From NCBI RefSeq assembly GCF_024721155.1, contig NZ_JAHVAP010000012.1, positions 124,001-188,000 of the forward strand: a DNA stretch of 64,000 nt, written 5' to 3'. The DNA comes from Mucilaginibacter phenanthrenivorans. GTDB lineage: Bacteria > Bacteroidota > Bacteroidia > Sphingobacteriales > Sphingobacteriaceae. Shown here piece after piece: positions 1-9,888 of the stretch. The notes beneath the pieces are model-generated. The model was not told where the DNA came from and did no database searches. It worked only from the letters and a program-made list of their open reading frames with translations. The translations under genes were made by a program, and so were the position numbers. Every line of letters begins with the position of its first letter. Positions within the stretch are counted from its first letter, which is position 1.

Positions 1-1221
1 TTTTTCGCCGTTGTGCACATAATTTACTTCACTAAAAGAAGAAACCTGCCTGCCCTTGAAATCAAACCCGGGCTCGCTTAACTGCCGGTTGAAGAAACCG
101 ACGGTGTTTTTAAAGTTGATCCGACTTTTGTCATCTATTTTATGGGTAAAGGATAATTGCGTTGAAAAGCGGAAAGTTTTATTGCGCTCGAAATATTGAT
201 GAACATTATCAGCGTTACCGGCTATGACCTGCATATCGCCACCTAACCGGTTCTCATAAGTAGTATTTACCCCAAACCAGCCGGAATTATGGTCGTCCAT
301 ATATAAAAACATCTTAGGGTTGACGGTAAAGCGATTGGTTTGCGGAATTGCCGATAACCCGGTATTTGACGGGTCATAAGCCCCGTTATAGTTATAGGAG
401 CCGAATATGGTTGTCCCGATATGCTGCCATTTCTGGCTGTAGAAAACACTGGCATCCGTGCCTTTGGCGGTTGTGCCGTTTAACAGCATCGTTAACTCCG
501 GCTCTTTTTCCGGCACCTTGCCGATCAGGTTTACCAATCCGGCGATTGCGCCGCCACCATAAAGCGTGGACGCAGAACCTTTGATAAATTCTACCTGTCT
601 CAAATCCAGCGGACTGATCTGCAATAAACTTAAGTTACCAGAGTAGCCGGAATAAAGCGGCATCCCATCCTGTAATAATTGGGTATAGCGGCTGTCCAAC
701 CCCTGGATGCGAAAACTGGCGGTCCCGCTTACCGCCGAGGTTTGCTGTACATGGATGCCCGTGGTTTCGCCAAGCAACATTTTTATGTCGCCCGGCCGCA
801 TCGTGCTTTTTTCATCCAGTTCTTCTAAAGGCAGGGCTTCTATCCGGGTTGGGATATCGCGCAGGTTCTGATCAGTACGGGTGGTTTGAACGACGACCTC
901 TGCCAGTTCACCCGTTGAAGGTTCTAAACTGATCTCCAGGATTTGCTCCGGGGCTTTCTGTGGAAAGGCGTAAACCATTTCGCGTTTGACGAAACCTACA
1001 TAAGTGATCTCCATCTCAAATTTGCCATTAGGAATATTGGGTATTGTAATTAAACCGCTGGTATCGGCACTGGCTGATATTTTCAGGTCGGGTATATTTG
1101 CAGTCGCGCCTTTCAGCGCGGCTTTAGTTTGATAGTTAAATACTTTTGCTTTAAAGGTGTTTTGTGCCATTAGGCCACAATAAAGCAGCATAACAGGCAG
1201 CAGCATGAAAATCCTTTTCAT
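1..1221 (-). CDS. TonB-dependent receptor, partial (C-terminus beyond left edge)
   Basis: The N-terminal 407 codons of an outer-membrane receptor are present; the frame is open to the window edge. The start at 1221 gives a signal peptide (MKRIFMLLPVMLLY, ending near LMAQ). A carboxypeptidase-like regulatory domain follows (about residues 21-95), then a TonB plug domain (about 100-215) with the typical phrase EFIKGSASTLYGGGAIAG, then the first strands of the barrel. Proteins of this type bind and import siderophores, metal chelates or small nutrients using TonB energy. The substrate cannot be read here. The neighbouring small exported protein and the chromate genes hint at metals, but that is inference. 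Confidence 0.9.
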   Translation of the reverse strand, partial: MKRIFMLLPVMLLYCGLMAQNTFKAKVFNYQTKAALKGATANIPDLKISASADTSGLITIPNIPNGKFEMEITYVGFVKREMVYAFPQKAPEQILEISLEPSTGELAEVVVQTTRTDQNLRDIPTRIEALPLEELDEKSTMRPGDIKMLLGETTGIHVQQTSAVSGTASFRIQGLDSRYTQLLQDGMPLYSGYSGNLSLLQISPLDLRQVEFIKGSASTLYGGGAIAGLVNLIGKVPEKEPELTMLLNGTTAKGTDASVFYSQKWQHIGTTIFGSYNYNGAYDPSNTGLSAIPQTNRFTVNPKMFLYMDDHNSGWFGVNTTYENRLGGDMQVIAGNADNVHQYFERNKTFRFSTQLSFTHKIDDKSRINFKNTVGFFNRQLSEPGFDFKGRQVSSFSEVNYVHNGEK

Positions 1222-1300
1222 GGATATAAGAATAATAGCCTGGGCTAAAGCCCCGGGCAGATGAATAATGGACTAAGAAGTTTTAATTGGGAAATTAAAA

Positions 1301-1699
1301 TCAGGCGAGCGGTGGCCTGAATAGTTCATTACGATAATCGGAGGTATAAAAATTGGGTAGGAATGCAGGATGTTCCAGGTCAACCGCAGGCCTATCCAGC
1401 AGTCTGATCTGGCTATGCGAAAAAACAATATTCAACGGGCTGGCCTGGTGCTGGAACTGTACATCGCAACCTTTTGCCGGTGTCTTGTCATGCTCGTTAT
1501 GGCCGAAAAGATCCTTGCCGTGCATGAGGTAATCGCCAATAAAATCAATAACGCCTACCTCTTCCGCAGAAGTGATGAGGGTATAATTATGATACATTTT
1601 CGGAATATCGCGCAATAAAGAAAAATCACCTAAAGGCAGGATCAGGCTGCCGGTTAAAAACAGGCTTGCCAAAAAACAACAGGTGATTCTTTTGAACAT
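1301..1699 (-). CDS. Small exported hypothetical protein upstream of TonB receptor
   Basis: I do not recognise a named family. The 132-aa product starts at the ATG at 1699; a TTG nine bases upstream is also possible. It begins with a hydrophobic signal segment (residues 1-25) and then has LGDFSLLRDIPKMYHNY and DFIGDYLMHG, phrases seen in small proteins encoded just before TonB receptors in Bacteroidota. Two His/Cys-containing stretches (HNEHDKTPAKGCDVQFQHQ) could bind metal. It is in the same direction as the receptor, 79 bp upstream, so co-transcription is plausible. Confidence 0.6.
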   Translation of the reverse strand: MFKRITCCFLASLFLTGSLILPLGDFSLLRDIPKMYHNYTLITSAEEVGVIDFIGDYLMHGKDLFGHNEHDKTPAKGCDVQFQHQASPLNIVFSHSQIRLLDRPAVDLEHPAFLPNFYTSDYRNELFRPPLA

Positions 1700-1779
1700 T
1701 GCTAACAAAGATAACCAAAGCGTGGTATGTACTGCATAGTAGCTACTTAAATTATTATAAATCCTAACTTTAGATACCT

Positions 1780-2637
1780 ATGAAATGGATTACCCGTGAA
1801 CATCCCAAAATTGACCGAATTGCCTGCCCATGGCTGATCAAACGATTTATTGATGCCGATGCTGAAATTATTTATGTGCCATTTGAAGATGTGATCAGCA
1901 AAGCGGAGGAATTAGGGGCGATCCCTTTTGACCTGCCGGATGTGGAATACACGCATTATGATGACCAGTGCAGTTTCGACTATTTCATCAAAAAACATCA
2001 ATTGAAGGATGCGGCGCTCGACCGGGTAGCGGCCATTGTAAGGGGGGCCGATACTGACCGCCATGATTTTGCACCGCAAGCCGCCGGGCTGGAAGCAATT
2101 TTTTCCGGGCTTGCCTTTAATATCAAAAATGATCATGAACTGTTAGCGTTGGGAATGACCATCTATGATGGCCTATACAGCTGGGCCAAACACCTGCACC
2201 AATTGAAGCATACACAGGGCGGCCCGGTGGAACAAATGCTTTTAGAGGTATACCATAAATACATTAAGCAAAGCAAATTCAAAAAAGCTCCCGAATGGGC
2301 GAAGGACCTCAAAGAAATGATACAGGACCAGCTTGATACCAATATGGCCTTGAGTTTGCAACAGGTATCGAGCGAGCTGGAGATTAACCCCGCTTATTTA
2401 TCAAGGGAGTTTTCCAAATATTTTGATAACCTGTCCTTCGGCGACTATATCCGAAAATTGCGTATCGATAAAGCCAAAAACCTGATGGATACGACTGATT
2501 ATTCTTTAACGGAGATCGCTTACCTCACCGGGTTTTCCGATCAGAGCCATTTTACACGGATCTTTAAGAAACAGACCGGAGAAAATCCTTCAGTTTACAA
2601 AAGAAATGGCGGTAAAAGTAAAAAGGATACCAAATAG
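1780..2637 (+). CDS. Chromate resistance ChrB-domain protein fused to AraC-type HTH
   Basis: Residues 1 to about 145 match the ChrB C-terminal (chromate resistance) domain: WITREHPKIDRIACPWLIKRF, EYTHYDDQCSFD, and a histidine in RGADTDRHD. Residues about 185-280 are an AraC/XylS HTH (two helix-turn-helices, ending with LTGFSDQSHFTRIFKKQTG). In the ChrB family this domain is associated with sensing or resisting chromate; here the DNA-binding part is of AraC type, so the protein is probably the chromate-responsive activator of the following DUF1259 and chrA genes. It starts a same-strand cluster with short spacings. The domain assignment is strong; the regulatory role is inferred from fusion and context. 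Confidence 0.85.
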   Translation: MKWITREHPKIDRIACPWLIKRFIDADAEIIYVPFEDVISKAEELGAIPFDLPDVEYTHYDDQCSFDYFIKKHQLKDAALDRVAAIVRGADTDRHDFAPQAAGLEAIFSGLAFNIKNDHELLALGMTIYDGLYSWAKHLHQLKHTQGGPVEQMLLEVYHKYIKQSKFKKAPEWAKDLKEMIQDQLDTNMALSLQQVSSELEINPAYLSREFSKYFDNLSFGDYIRKLRIDKAKNLMDTTDYSLTEIAYLTGFSDQSHFTRIFKKQTGENPSVYKRNGGKSKKDTK

Positions 2638-2703
2638 TTAAATCTGTACAATTTTATCGCTTTTTCAATGGGTAGTATTGCATAGTTTAAACAAACTATC
2701 CAT

Positions 2704-3690
2704 ATGAAAACAAACACCTTCACCCGCAGGCAAGCCCTGCAGGCTACCGCTGTGTTAGACACTGCTCTATTTTTACCTGTAGATAAATTACAGGCCAAAC
2801 ACTTAAACGATTTTGACAAAACACCGGCGATCACCGCAGAGGAAATGGCTGCTATTGACGCCGCCCTGGGCAAAAAGGGCAGCTATAAAGATGCAGAATC
2901 CGTTTATACGACACCGCTGCCCCGGAATGACCTGAAGATGAAAATTAAAGGTGAGCCCGTTCCGATCCCCTTCGGTTTCGGCGGTTGGGTATCCTTTAAG
3001 AAAACTGCAGACGGCAAATCAGCGATGGTGATGAGCGACACGGTATTGCAAATGGAAGAAGTTAATCCCCTGATTTCTGCCGCACATGCCAATGGACTAG
3101 AAATATCAGCAATTCATAACCACTTCTTTTACGAAGAACCGCGTATTTTTTATATGCACATTCACGGCACGGGGACGGTAGAAGAACTGGCAAAAAAATA
3201 TGCAAACACGATCCGTGACAGCAAGCTATTCCCGGCAAACCAACCAGCGCCGGCCGCACCGCCAACTGTAACCGGAAAAGATAACTTTGACCTGCCTGCG
3301 CTGGATGCCATCGTGAAGGCGACCGGTACGGTAAACGGCCCGACCTATAAATACACGATTGGCCGCAGCGACCTGAAGGTTATAATGATGGGTGTGGAAA
3401 TGACCACGAATATTGGATTAAATACCTGGGCTTCATTCGCGGGTAAACAGGATGACGCCCATATCGCGGGCGATGTCGCGATGTTGCAAAGCGAAGTCAA
3501 CACGGTGATAAAAACGTTAAGGGCGCATAACCTGGAAATTGTGGCAGTTCACAACCACATGCTGGGCGACGATCCGCACATGATCTTCCTGCATTACTAT
3601 GGACGGGGTAAAGCGACAGATCTGGCACAGGGTTTCCGTGCGGCTTTGGATGTTTTAGGAAAAGCACCAATGGGCGGTATGAAAATGTAA
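2704..3690 (+). CDS. DUF1259 (LppY/LpqO-like) protein of the chromate cluster
   Basis: A 328-aa exported protein; its N-terminus has a twin-arginine-like start (TRRQALQA). The body consists of two homologous halves (about 50-180 and 195-320). Each carries a histidine signature: AIHNHFFYEEPRIFYMHIHG in the first half and AVHNHMLGDDPHMIFLHYYG in the second. This is the DUF1259 family, often found next to CHR transporters. The repeated HNH and H-x-H residues suggest metal or oxyanion binding, but the biochemical role is unknown. It lies 66 bp after the ChrB-AraC gene and overlaps the chrA start by one base (TAATG), indicating translational coupling. Confidence 0.85.
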   Translation: MKTNTFTRRQALQATAVLDTALFLPVDKLQAKHLNDFDKTPAITAEEMAAIDAALGKKGSYKDAESVYTTPLPRNDLKMKIKGEPVPIPFGFGGWVSFKKTADGKSAMVMSDTVLQMEEVNPLISAAHANGLEISAIHNHFFYEEPRIFYMHIHGTGTVEELAKKYANTIRDSKLFPANQPAPAAPPTVTGKDNFDLPALDAIVKATGTVNGPTYKYTIGRSDLKVIMMGVEMTTNIGLNTWASFAGKQDDAHIAGDVAMLQSEVNTVIKTLRAHNLEIVAVHNHMLGDDPHMIFLHYYGRGKATDLAQGFRAALDVLGKAPMGGMKM

Positions 3691-4862
3691 TGGCTAAACC
3701 ATCAGTAAAACCGGCTTATTCCTTAGTTGACCTGGCTAAGTATTTCCTGAAGTTAGGCACCTGGGGCTTTGGCGGCCCGGTGGCATTGGTGGGTTATATG
3801 CATCGTGATTTGGTGGAACACAAGAACTGGCTAACCGAAGAAGAATATAAAGAGGGCCTGGCGCTGGCACAATTGGCGCCGGGGCCTTTGGCTGCGCAAT
3901 TGGGGATCTATATCGGCTTTGTTCACTACAGGTTTATCGGGGCAACGCTGGCGGGCCTGGCCTTTGTGCTGCCGTCTTTTATCATGGTTGTACTGTTGGG
4001 TATGGCGTACCAGCTTTACGGCGGCCTGGCCTGGATGCAGGCGGTATTTTATGGGGTGGGCGCAGCAGTAATAGGCATCATCGGTATGAGTGCTTACAAG
4101 CTGACCATTAAGACCATTAGCAAATTTGAATTTGCCGCCATGAAAAGCAAATGGTTGCTGTGGGTATTTTATACCATCGGCATTATTATCACAATTATTA
4201 CCCAAAAAGAAGAAATCCTTTTGTTTTTGGCTTGCGGAATTCTGTATATGCTGATCAAAGCACCACCACATTGGATTAGAAGGCCCACCATTGCACCCGC
4301 CGGAATTTTGCTTTCGGTTGGTTTCTGGAAATACGATGGTAAACTCTTGTCTGAGATTGGTTGGTTCTTTTTAAAGGCAGGCGCATTTGTCTTTGGGAGC
4401 GGGCTTGCCATCGTTCCATTCCTGCATGGAGGCGTGGTTAAGGAGTTTGGCTGGTTAAACGAAAAACAGTTTGTGGATGCCGTGGCTGTCGCCATGATCA
4501 CGCCTGGCCCGGTGGTTATTACGGTTGGTTTTATCGGTTACCTTGTTGCGGGTTTCCCTGGTGCCTGCATTGCAGCATTAGCCACCTTTTTGCCTTGTTA
4601 TGTGTTTACAGTTGCCCTGGCACCATCCTTTAAAAAGATTGCCAAAAATGCAAGCATCAAAGCGTTCGTTGACGGTATTACCGCCTCGGTGATCGGCGCG
4701 CTGGTCGGCTCCGTGGTTATTATTGGTTTGCGGTCAATTACCGATATCCCCACGGTAATAATCGCGGTTGTCGCCGTGCTGGCACTCATCTACATTAAAA
4801 AGTTACAGGAACCTTACATCATTGGAATTGCCGCAGTTATTGGGTTGCTGATTAAAATGTAA
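3690..4862 (+). CDS. chrA: Chromate transporter, CHR family (long form)
   Basis: A 390-aa polytopic membrane protein with two homologous CHR halves. The first begins with LGTWGFGGPVALVGYMHRD and carries LAQLAPGPLAAQLGIYIG; the second carries KAGAFVFGSGLAIVPFL and AVAMITPGPVVITVGFIGY. The paired GPV/PGP motifs define the CHR superfamily, which exports chromate from the cytoplasm. The start ATG overlaps the stop of the DUF1259 gene by one base. With the upstream ChrB-AraC protein it forms a self-contained chromate-resistance unit. A second CHR transporter is encoded at 39.5-40.7 kb. Confidence 0.92.
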   Translation: MAKPSVKPAYSLVDLAKYFLKLGTWGFGGPVALVGYMHRDLVEHKNWLTEEEYKEGLALAQLAPGPLAAQLGIYIGFVHYRFIGATLAGLAFVLPSFIMVVLLGMAYQLYGGLAWMQAVFYGVGAAVIGIIGMSAYKLTIKTISKFEFAAMKSKWLLWVFYTIGIIITIITQKEEILLFLACGILYMLIKAPPHWIRRPTIAPAGILLSVGFWKYDGKLLSEIGWFFLKAGAFVFGSGLAIVPFLHGGVVKEFGWLNEKQFVDAVAVAMITPGPVVITVGFIGYLVAGFPGACIAALATFLPCYVFTVALAPSFKKIAKNASIKAFVDGITASVIGALVGSVVIIGLRSITDIPTVIIAVVAVLALIYIKKLQEPYIIGIAAVIGLLIKM

Positions 4863-5291
4863 TACAAAACCAACAGAAAAACATTCCATTTTTCTATATC
4901 ATAAATGATTTGATTATCCTCTTGCTCTTTTCTTAATACTGCAAAAGTGCTTCGAAAATTGTTCTGTCAGGATGACAATCCTGCCTTGGTTATTTTTATC
5001 GTTATGTCTTATTTCTACCCGAGGGATTCTTATTTATTTAGGCAACCCATAAAATCCGTCAACCTGTTAAATGGTAAATTCACCAATCGTTCCGATGGAA
5101 CGAAACTGCGCTTATTGTAATTTCTACCTGTCTTGTACAGAAATAAGTTTCGGGTCAAGAATCGTTCTTTTTCGGACGATAAGTGTACCGTTTCCGCACA
5201 CATTAATATTAAACTTGCCGTATAGATGACTGCATTTCAGCTATTTACTTTCTTTGCATTGAATTTGTCAAAACTTATAAAAAAATAACGC
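4863..5291. other. Intergenic region with two short perfect hairpins
   Basis: No gene is supported in these 429 bp. Two short perfect inverted repeats are visible: CAGGAT-gaca-ATCCTG at 4968-4983 and TCGTTCC-gat-GGAACGA at 5087-5103. Neither has a T-tract, so they are more likely protein-binding sites or fossil repeats than terminators. The sequence just before the next gene (ACTTTCTTTG near 5247) weakly resembles a -7 box. Confidence 0.5.
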
Positions 5292-6722
5292 ATGAAAATT
5301 CTATACAAACTTTTTGTTACATTAATTCTTTTTACAACTTGCTATTTATCATCCGTTACTGCACAATCTAGTACGAAACTTCCGCTTCCTAAAGTAGATC
5401 AAAGGGTGGAGCTGTTAAGTATCGTTTTCAGGCTGGCTGGTAGCGAGGAGTATAGCGCACCGAATAATAAAAACTATGTTCTTGATATTCATCGTCATTT
5501 TGATAAATTCGTCAATCACCCGCTCATTAAATATATTAAAGTATTAAGAGATAGCAACAGTGTAGGCTATAATGCGGTGATGTCAATGGCGATACACTTG
5601 AAAATGCCGCCTGAACTTGACCCGATTGTTCCTTTTTCAACCTGGCTGCCGGATGGAAAATGGACAATACCTGCTGCCGAAAAATTTAACGCTTTGTTAA
5701 AGCAGTTTTATAAAGATGCCGACTGTCGTTCGTTCTTCCAGTCACAGCAAAATAACTATGCAATTGCAGAAAAACAGTTTCTTCCGTTATTTAAACAAGT
5801 GGATGTGAATTGGTACTTTAAATTCTACGGTAAAGCGCCAAACGAAACTTTTAATATCATTATCGGGTTAGGTAACGGCGGCACCAATTTTGGTCCGCAT
5901 ATCAACTTGCCTGATCATCCAAAAAAAGTATACGCCATTGTAGGTTCTTCCTCCTTCGACAGCCTGGGAACTCCTGTTTATGAAAGTAAATATGGTCTGC
6001 CACTCCTGATCCATGAGTTCAATCACTCCTTTGTTAATCATCTTACAGATCTGAATGAAAAGGCCCTGGACAGTGCAGGGAAAATTATTTTTGAAAAAGA
6101 AGGGGATAGAATGCGCAGGCAAAAATATCCTGAATGGAAGGTTATGATGAGCGAAGCACTGGTAAGGGCGGCAGTAATACAATACTTAAAGGAGCACGAT
6201 CCGGATACGCTTGTTGCTGATGGAGAATTGAAGAATCAACTTGCCAATGGTTTTGTGTGGATGAGAAGCCTGGTGGCTCTACTTGGTCAATATGAAAAAC
6301 AAAGGAGCACTTATCCTACACTGGAAAGTTTTATGCCACGCATAGTCAGCTATTATAATCAGGTTGCTCCCAATATCAGAACTTACGACGATGACTATAA
6401 TAATCTTTGCGCCCGCGTGATATCGACAGAACCGTTTAATAATGATACTACTGTTAGCTCAAAAATCACAGAGATAAGGTTTCATTTTGATAAGAAGCTG
6501 GATGGCATCAGGACCTTTTTTGGTCCCGGTAAAAAGGGAATTGACCATTATTCAAAGCCAAAAGGGTTTACCTTTACCGATGATAATAAAACTATAGTAA
6601 TGAAGATTGGATTGTTAAGGCCCAATACTGATTATCAGGTCAATATTTCGGGGTATTTAATGAAAACATCCGATGGTTATGCCGTGCAAAACTACCTTTT
6701 AAATTTTAAGACAGGTGATTAG
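5292..6722 (+). CDS. DUF4932-type exported zinc metallopeptidase-like protein
   Basis: 476 aa with a cleavable signal peptide (residues 1 to about 24, ending VTAQ). The central domain resembles DUF4932, and HEFNH at residues 241-245 is a gluzincin-type zinc-binding/catalytic motif; E273 or E285 in the following helices could be the third ligand. The last 100 residues look like a bacterial Ig-like domain (EIRFHFDKKLDG, then LRPNTDYQVNISG). It is probably a periplasmic or surface peptidase, substrate unknown. It stands alone, between long non-coding stretches. Confidence 0.75.
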   Translation: MKILYKLFVTLILFTTCYLSSVTAQSSTKLPLPKVDQRVELLSIVFRLAGSEEYSAPNNKNYVLDIHRHFDKFVNHPLIKYIKVLRDSNSVGYNAVMSMAIHLKMPPELDPIVPFSTWLPDGKWTIPAAEKFNALLKQFYKDADCRSFFQSQQNNYAIAEKQFLPLFKQVDVNWYFKFYGKAPNETFNIIIGLGNGGTNFGPHINLPDHPKKVYAIVGSSSFDSLGTPVYESKYGLPLLIHEFNHSFVNHLTDLNEKALDSAGKIIFEKEGDRMRRQKYPEWKVMMSEALVRAAVIQYLKEHDPDTLVADGELKNQLANGFVWMRSLVALLGQYEKQRSTYPTLESFMPRIVSYYNQVAPNIRTYDDDYNNLCARVISTEPFNNDTTVSSKITEIRFHFDKKLDGIRTFFGPGKKGIDHYSKPKGFTFTDDNKTIVMKIGLLRPNTDYQVNISGYLMKTSDGYAVQNYLLNFKTGD

Positions 6723-6904
6723 AATTGAATCCGCGGAAACAACTTGTTATTTGATAAACTATATATGTTATTGCAAACATTCATATGTATAACAACACCC
6801 GGATTTACTTGATTAAGGGCCGGCAGGTGGCAGCTGCAATAGGATTGCCCACTGTGTTATATCCGGAGCAAGGGTTTACCAACAAAAATCATTGCAGTAT
6901 ATTG

Positions 6905-9763
6905 CTATTTCCCCCCAAATTTTTGCAGCCTTAAGGTAAATGACGCCAGGCAATACCTGCCAAGCCGATTGGTGTTACTTTGAGTAATATAGCTTGGTGT
7001 AATGATGTTTGAATAACCCGTGTTTTGGTTAAACACATCAAATATCGCCAGCCTTACTGTTGCTTTATGTCCCGTCATAAACCGCCGTTCTACATACATA
7101 TTCAATAGGTTCGGATTGGTGACACGGATGCCGTCAGTATATCCATAGTTAAAAGCCTTGCTGTAATCATAGCTTACTGTCCAGTCGTGAATGTAGTTTT
7201 TACCGCTGAGGCCAAGATTCCATACCCGGATATTTGAGGTTGAATTGGTTAGATTATCCCGGATCGAATTAAAGGTTTTATTGATGGAATAGTTTGTTAG
7301 AAACTGTGCGTCGATCACATCCGGCAGGTCGAGCCTGAAACGCATACCCGGCGTAAATGCCAGCGTACGGGCTGTGTTTTTTTCGGTGGTTTCATTATAG
7401 TCCACCGCGTCCACATTGGTAATATAGCCAATACTGTTTGTAAAGCGCAATGATCCGTTTAATGAAAGGGAGTATTTACGGTTGTCCCATGGATTGGTAA
7501 AGCTTGCGTATCCCGAAGCCGTATAAAAGCCATTCGCATTGAGGTATTTAGTGAAATAGGAATTATCCAGCAGCGGATTGGGTATATAATTTGCCGGGTA
7601 GATAACCGTATTGGTAACTACCTGGTTTTGGGTTTGCGAAAATGATGCGTTGGTGAAAAGCGTCCTGTTATTTCCAAAGTCAAAAAAGTTGTATTGAACG
7701 GATAAGTTGTTAGTAAATGAAGGTTTCAGGGCTGGGTTACCCTGCACCGGGTATAGGGCATTGGAATAGTCGGTTGCGGGCTGAAGCTGGGTGAACGAGG
7801 GTTGTGTGTTTTCGCCATAATAGTTCATACTGAATGTTTTGTTTTTAGAAATATCATAAACAAAATGCGCTGTAGGCACAATATTGAAGGTCGTGCGCCG
7901 CAGAAGCCCGCTTTCCGGTATGTTCCCCTCCAGCACCGCCGGCAACACAGCCAGCCCCAGGGTATAGTTATATTTATCCTTACGGACATAATTAAAATTC
8001 ACACCTACACGATTAGTGATGAAGCTATAATTGTAATGGCTGCTCAATATACTATCCGGGTGAAAGCTATTGGTTAAGGTATCCATTATATCATCCCGCC
8101 GGTCGCTGGTGGTCTTTGCTAAGTTGAAGGCATAGTTGAACTGTAAAAACGAGTATTGCCCCATCGGCTCCAAATAGGAGATGTTTGCCGTATAAGTATC
8201 GGTACGGCTTTTAGTGGCTACCTGCTGATTGGGCAAGGACGCGGGCCCGGCCGTGAAGTCATAAACAGGCGTTTGGTAATAATTATTGTGTGCCAGGTTA
8301 GCCGACAGATCAATACTCAGGTCGCGCCCCTTCCTTTTAAAGCGATGGTTAAATAGTGCCGTAAAGCCGAATGAGGGTGAATTAAGATTGCTTTTATTAA
8401 GTGAATTGTACGCCGAATTAACGGTATCGGCGCGCATGGAAACATTCTGTGCGGTTTGTGTTCCGTTACTGCCTGCATAGCTGAACACCGGCGTCACCTT
8501 CAGGTAATTGGCATCGTCGGGTTTATATTCCATGTTCCATTGAATGCTGTGGTTGATATTTCTATCCGTTTCCCTGCTGAGCTGACTGGTGGAGCCTGGA
8601 TTGTTCAGGGTGGTATTTTGCTGTAACGTATTGCTACTGGTAAAAACTGTATTATCCGAGAAGTTATAACTGCCGTAAACCGAAAGGTGTTTGCCCCATT
8701 GGTCACGGTAATTAAAGCCTGCGGCATGCGTGTCGGTTATGCCGTTCACGCCGCTCGCCTGGCTGGTAAAATTCCCGCTACCGCCCATCGCCTTTATGCT
8801 TATGCCCCCCAAGCCGCCAATCTGCAATTTATCCATCGCACTTTTTTTTAGTTTCAATATATCGCTACCGCCGGATGGTGGTGGTGTGGGCGTACCGAAT
8901 GAAAAAGTGTTCACATTGGTATTATTTATGTTCCCCAGCAATGCTATTTGCTCATCGCCGTTAAAAATAAAATCGTTCAGCAGCCCGATGTAGCGGTTAT
9001 CATTCTGCACACCTTGCTGGTTAGGCAAAACATCTCGTCCGTCGCCTAATGTAGCCTGCCCGGTGTAACCATGGCTTTTGCTTGATTTAATGTTAATGTT
9101 CATGATCTTGGTTGGGTCGCCGGTTTTAACGCCTGTAAGGTTCGCCTGGTCGCCGTAATCGTCTATCATCTGCACATTTTCCACTACATCTGCCGGTATA
9201 TTCTGCATAGCTGCCTGCACATCGCCATTAAAAAAATCCTTACCGTTCATGCGTACCTTTGTAACCTGTTTGCCTTGCGCGGTTACATTACCATTGGCGT
9301 CTACGTCTACACCGGGCAGCTTAGCTACAAGGTCGGCCAGGGGCGCATTATCCCGCACCTTGTAGGCGCTGGCCTTATATTCAATTGTATCCTCCTTAAA
9401 CACTACCGGGTTAACGCTAACTATGTTTACGCCGCTTAACATCTGCACATCGGTTTTAAGCATCACGTTTATACCCGAAACTTTACCCGTATCCAGGGTA
9501 TAGTGCCTTATTAATCCCTGGTAACCGATAGCGTAAAAGGTGAGTGTAACCTTAACAGCGCCCACATTCCTGAATTGAAAAATGCCTTTATCATCTGTTG
9601 CCGTTACTAATGTATCCTTCGGGGCGGATACCAATTTGACCGTTACTCCCGGAATTGGCCTTTTCGTCGAATCTGTCACCATGCCCCTTACTAAACGGTT
9701 TTGTGCGAAGGCATTTAGGGTAAAGAATAAAATGCAAGCAAGGCTGAAAAGATATTTGTTCAT
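6905..9763 (-). CDS. Outer-membrane beta-barrel protein with carboxypeptidase-like regulatory domain
   Basis: 952 aa. A signal peptide (1-20, ending AFAQ) is followed by a carboxypeptidase-like regulatory domain (about 22-105: VTDSTKRPIPGVTVKLV), a plug-like segment (about 125-215: DLVAKLPGVDVDANGNV, then QVTKVRMNGKDFF), and a long barrel with alternating aromatic strands to the C-terminus. This matches the outer-membrane beta-barrel family (OMP_b-brl_3) rather than classical SusC. It is divergent from the ECF sigma-factor gene, with 125 bp between; a sigma/barrel pairing is common in Bacteroidota but here the following genes do not look like a FecR-type anti-sigma factor. Confidence 0.85.
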   Translation of the reverse strand: MNKYLFSLACILFFTLNAFAQNRLVRGMVTDSTKRPIPGVTVKLVSAPKDTLVTATDDKGIFQFRNVGAVKVTLTFYAIGYQGLIRHYTLDTGKVSGINVMLKTDVQMLSGVNIVSVNPVVFKEDTIEYKASAYKVRDNAPLADLVAKLPGVDVDANGNVTAQGKQVTKVRMNGKDFFNGDVQAAMQNIPADVVENVQMIDDYGDQANLTGVKTGDPTKIMNINIKSSKSHGYTGQATLGDGRDVLPNQQGVQNDNRYIGLLNDFIFNGDEQIALLGNINNTNVNTFSFGTPTPPPSGGSDILKLKKSAMDKLQIGGLGGISIKAMGGSGNFTSQASGVNGITDTHAAGFNYRDQWGKHLSVYGSYNFSDNTVFTSSNTLQQNTTLNNPGSTSQLSRETDRNINHSIQWNMEYKPDDANYLKVTPVFSYAGSNGTQTAQNVSMRADTVNSAYNSLNKSNLNSPSFGFTALFNHRFKRKGRDLSIDLSANLAHNNYYQTPVYDFTAGPASLPNQQVATKSRTDTYTANISYLEPMGQYSFLQFNYAFNLAKTTSDRRDDIMDTLTNSFHPDSILSSHYNYSFITNRVGVNFNYVRKDKYNYTLGLAVLPAVLEGNIPESGLLRRTTFNIVPTAHFVYDISKNKTFSMNYYGENTQPSFTQLQPATDYSNALYPVQGNPALKPSFTNNLSVQYNFFDFGNNRTLFTNASFSQTQNQVVTNTVIYPANYIPNPLLDNSYFTKYLNANGFYTASGYASFTNPWDNRKYSLSLNGSLRFTNSIGYITNVDAVDYNETTEKNTARTLAFTPGMRFRLDLPDVIDAQFLTNYSINKTFNSIRDNLTNSTSNIRVWNLGLSGKNYIHDWTVSYDYSKAFNYGYTDGIRVTNPNLLNMYVERRFMTGHKATVRLAIFDVFNQNTGYSNIITPSYITQSNTNRLGRYCLASFTLRLQKFGGK

Positions 9764-9888
9764 TGTAAATTGTGCTTTTATTCAGGTCACAGCACACTTC
9801 ATTATGTTTCAATATTTATTTTCAAAAAAACTGAAACGTTTAACACCTAATGGTGACCTGATTATAAAAGCGAAGAACGAACAAGACA

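Noticed and set aside
9764..9888. ATG start for the sigma factor upstream of 9889
   Set aside because: An in-frame stop at 9865-9867 and no ATG between it and region 2 leave TTG at 9889 as the first usable start.
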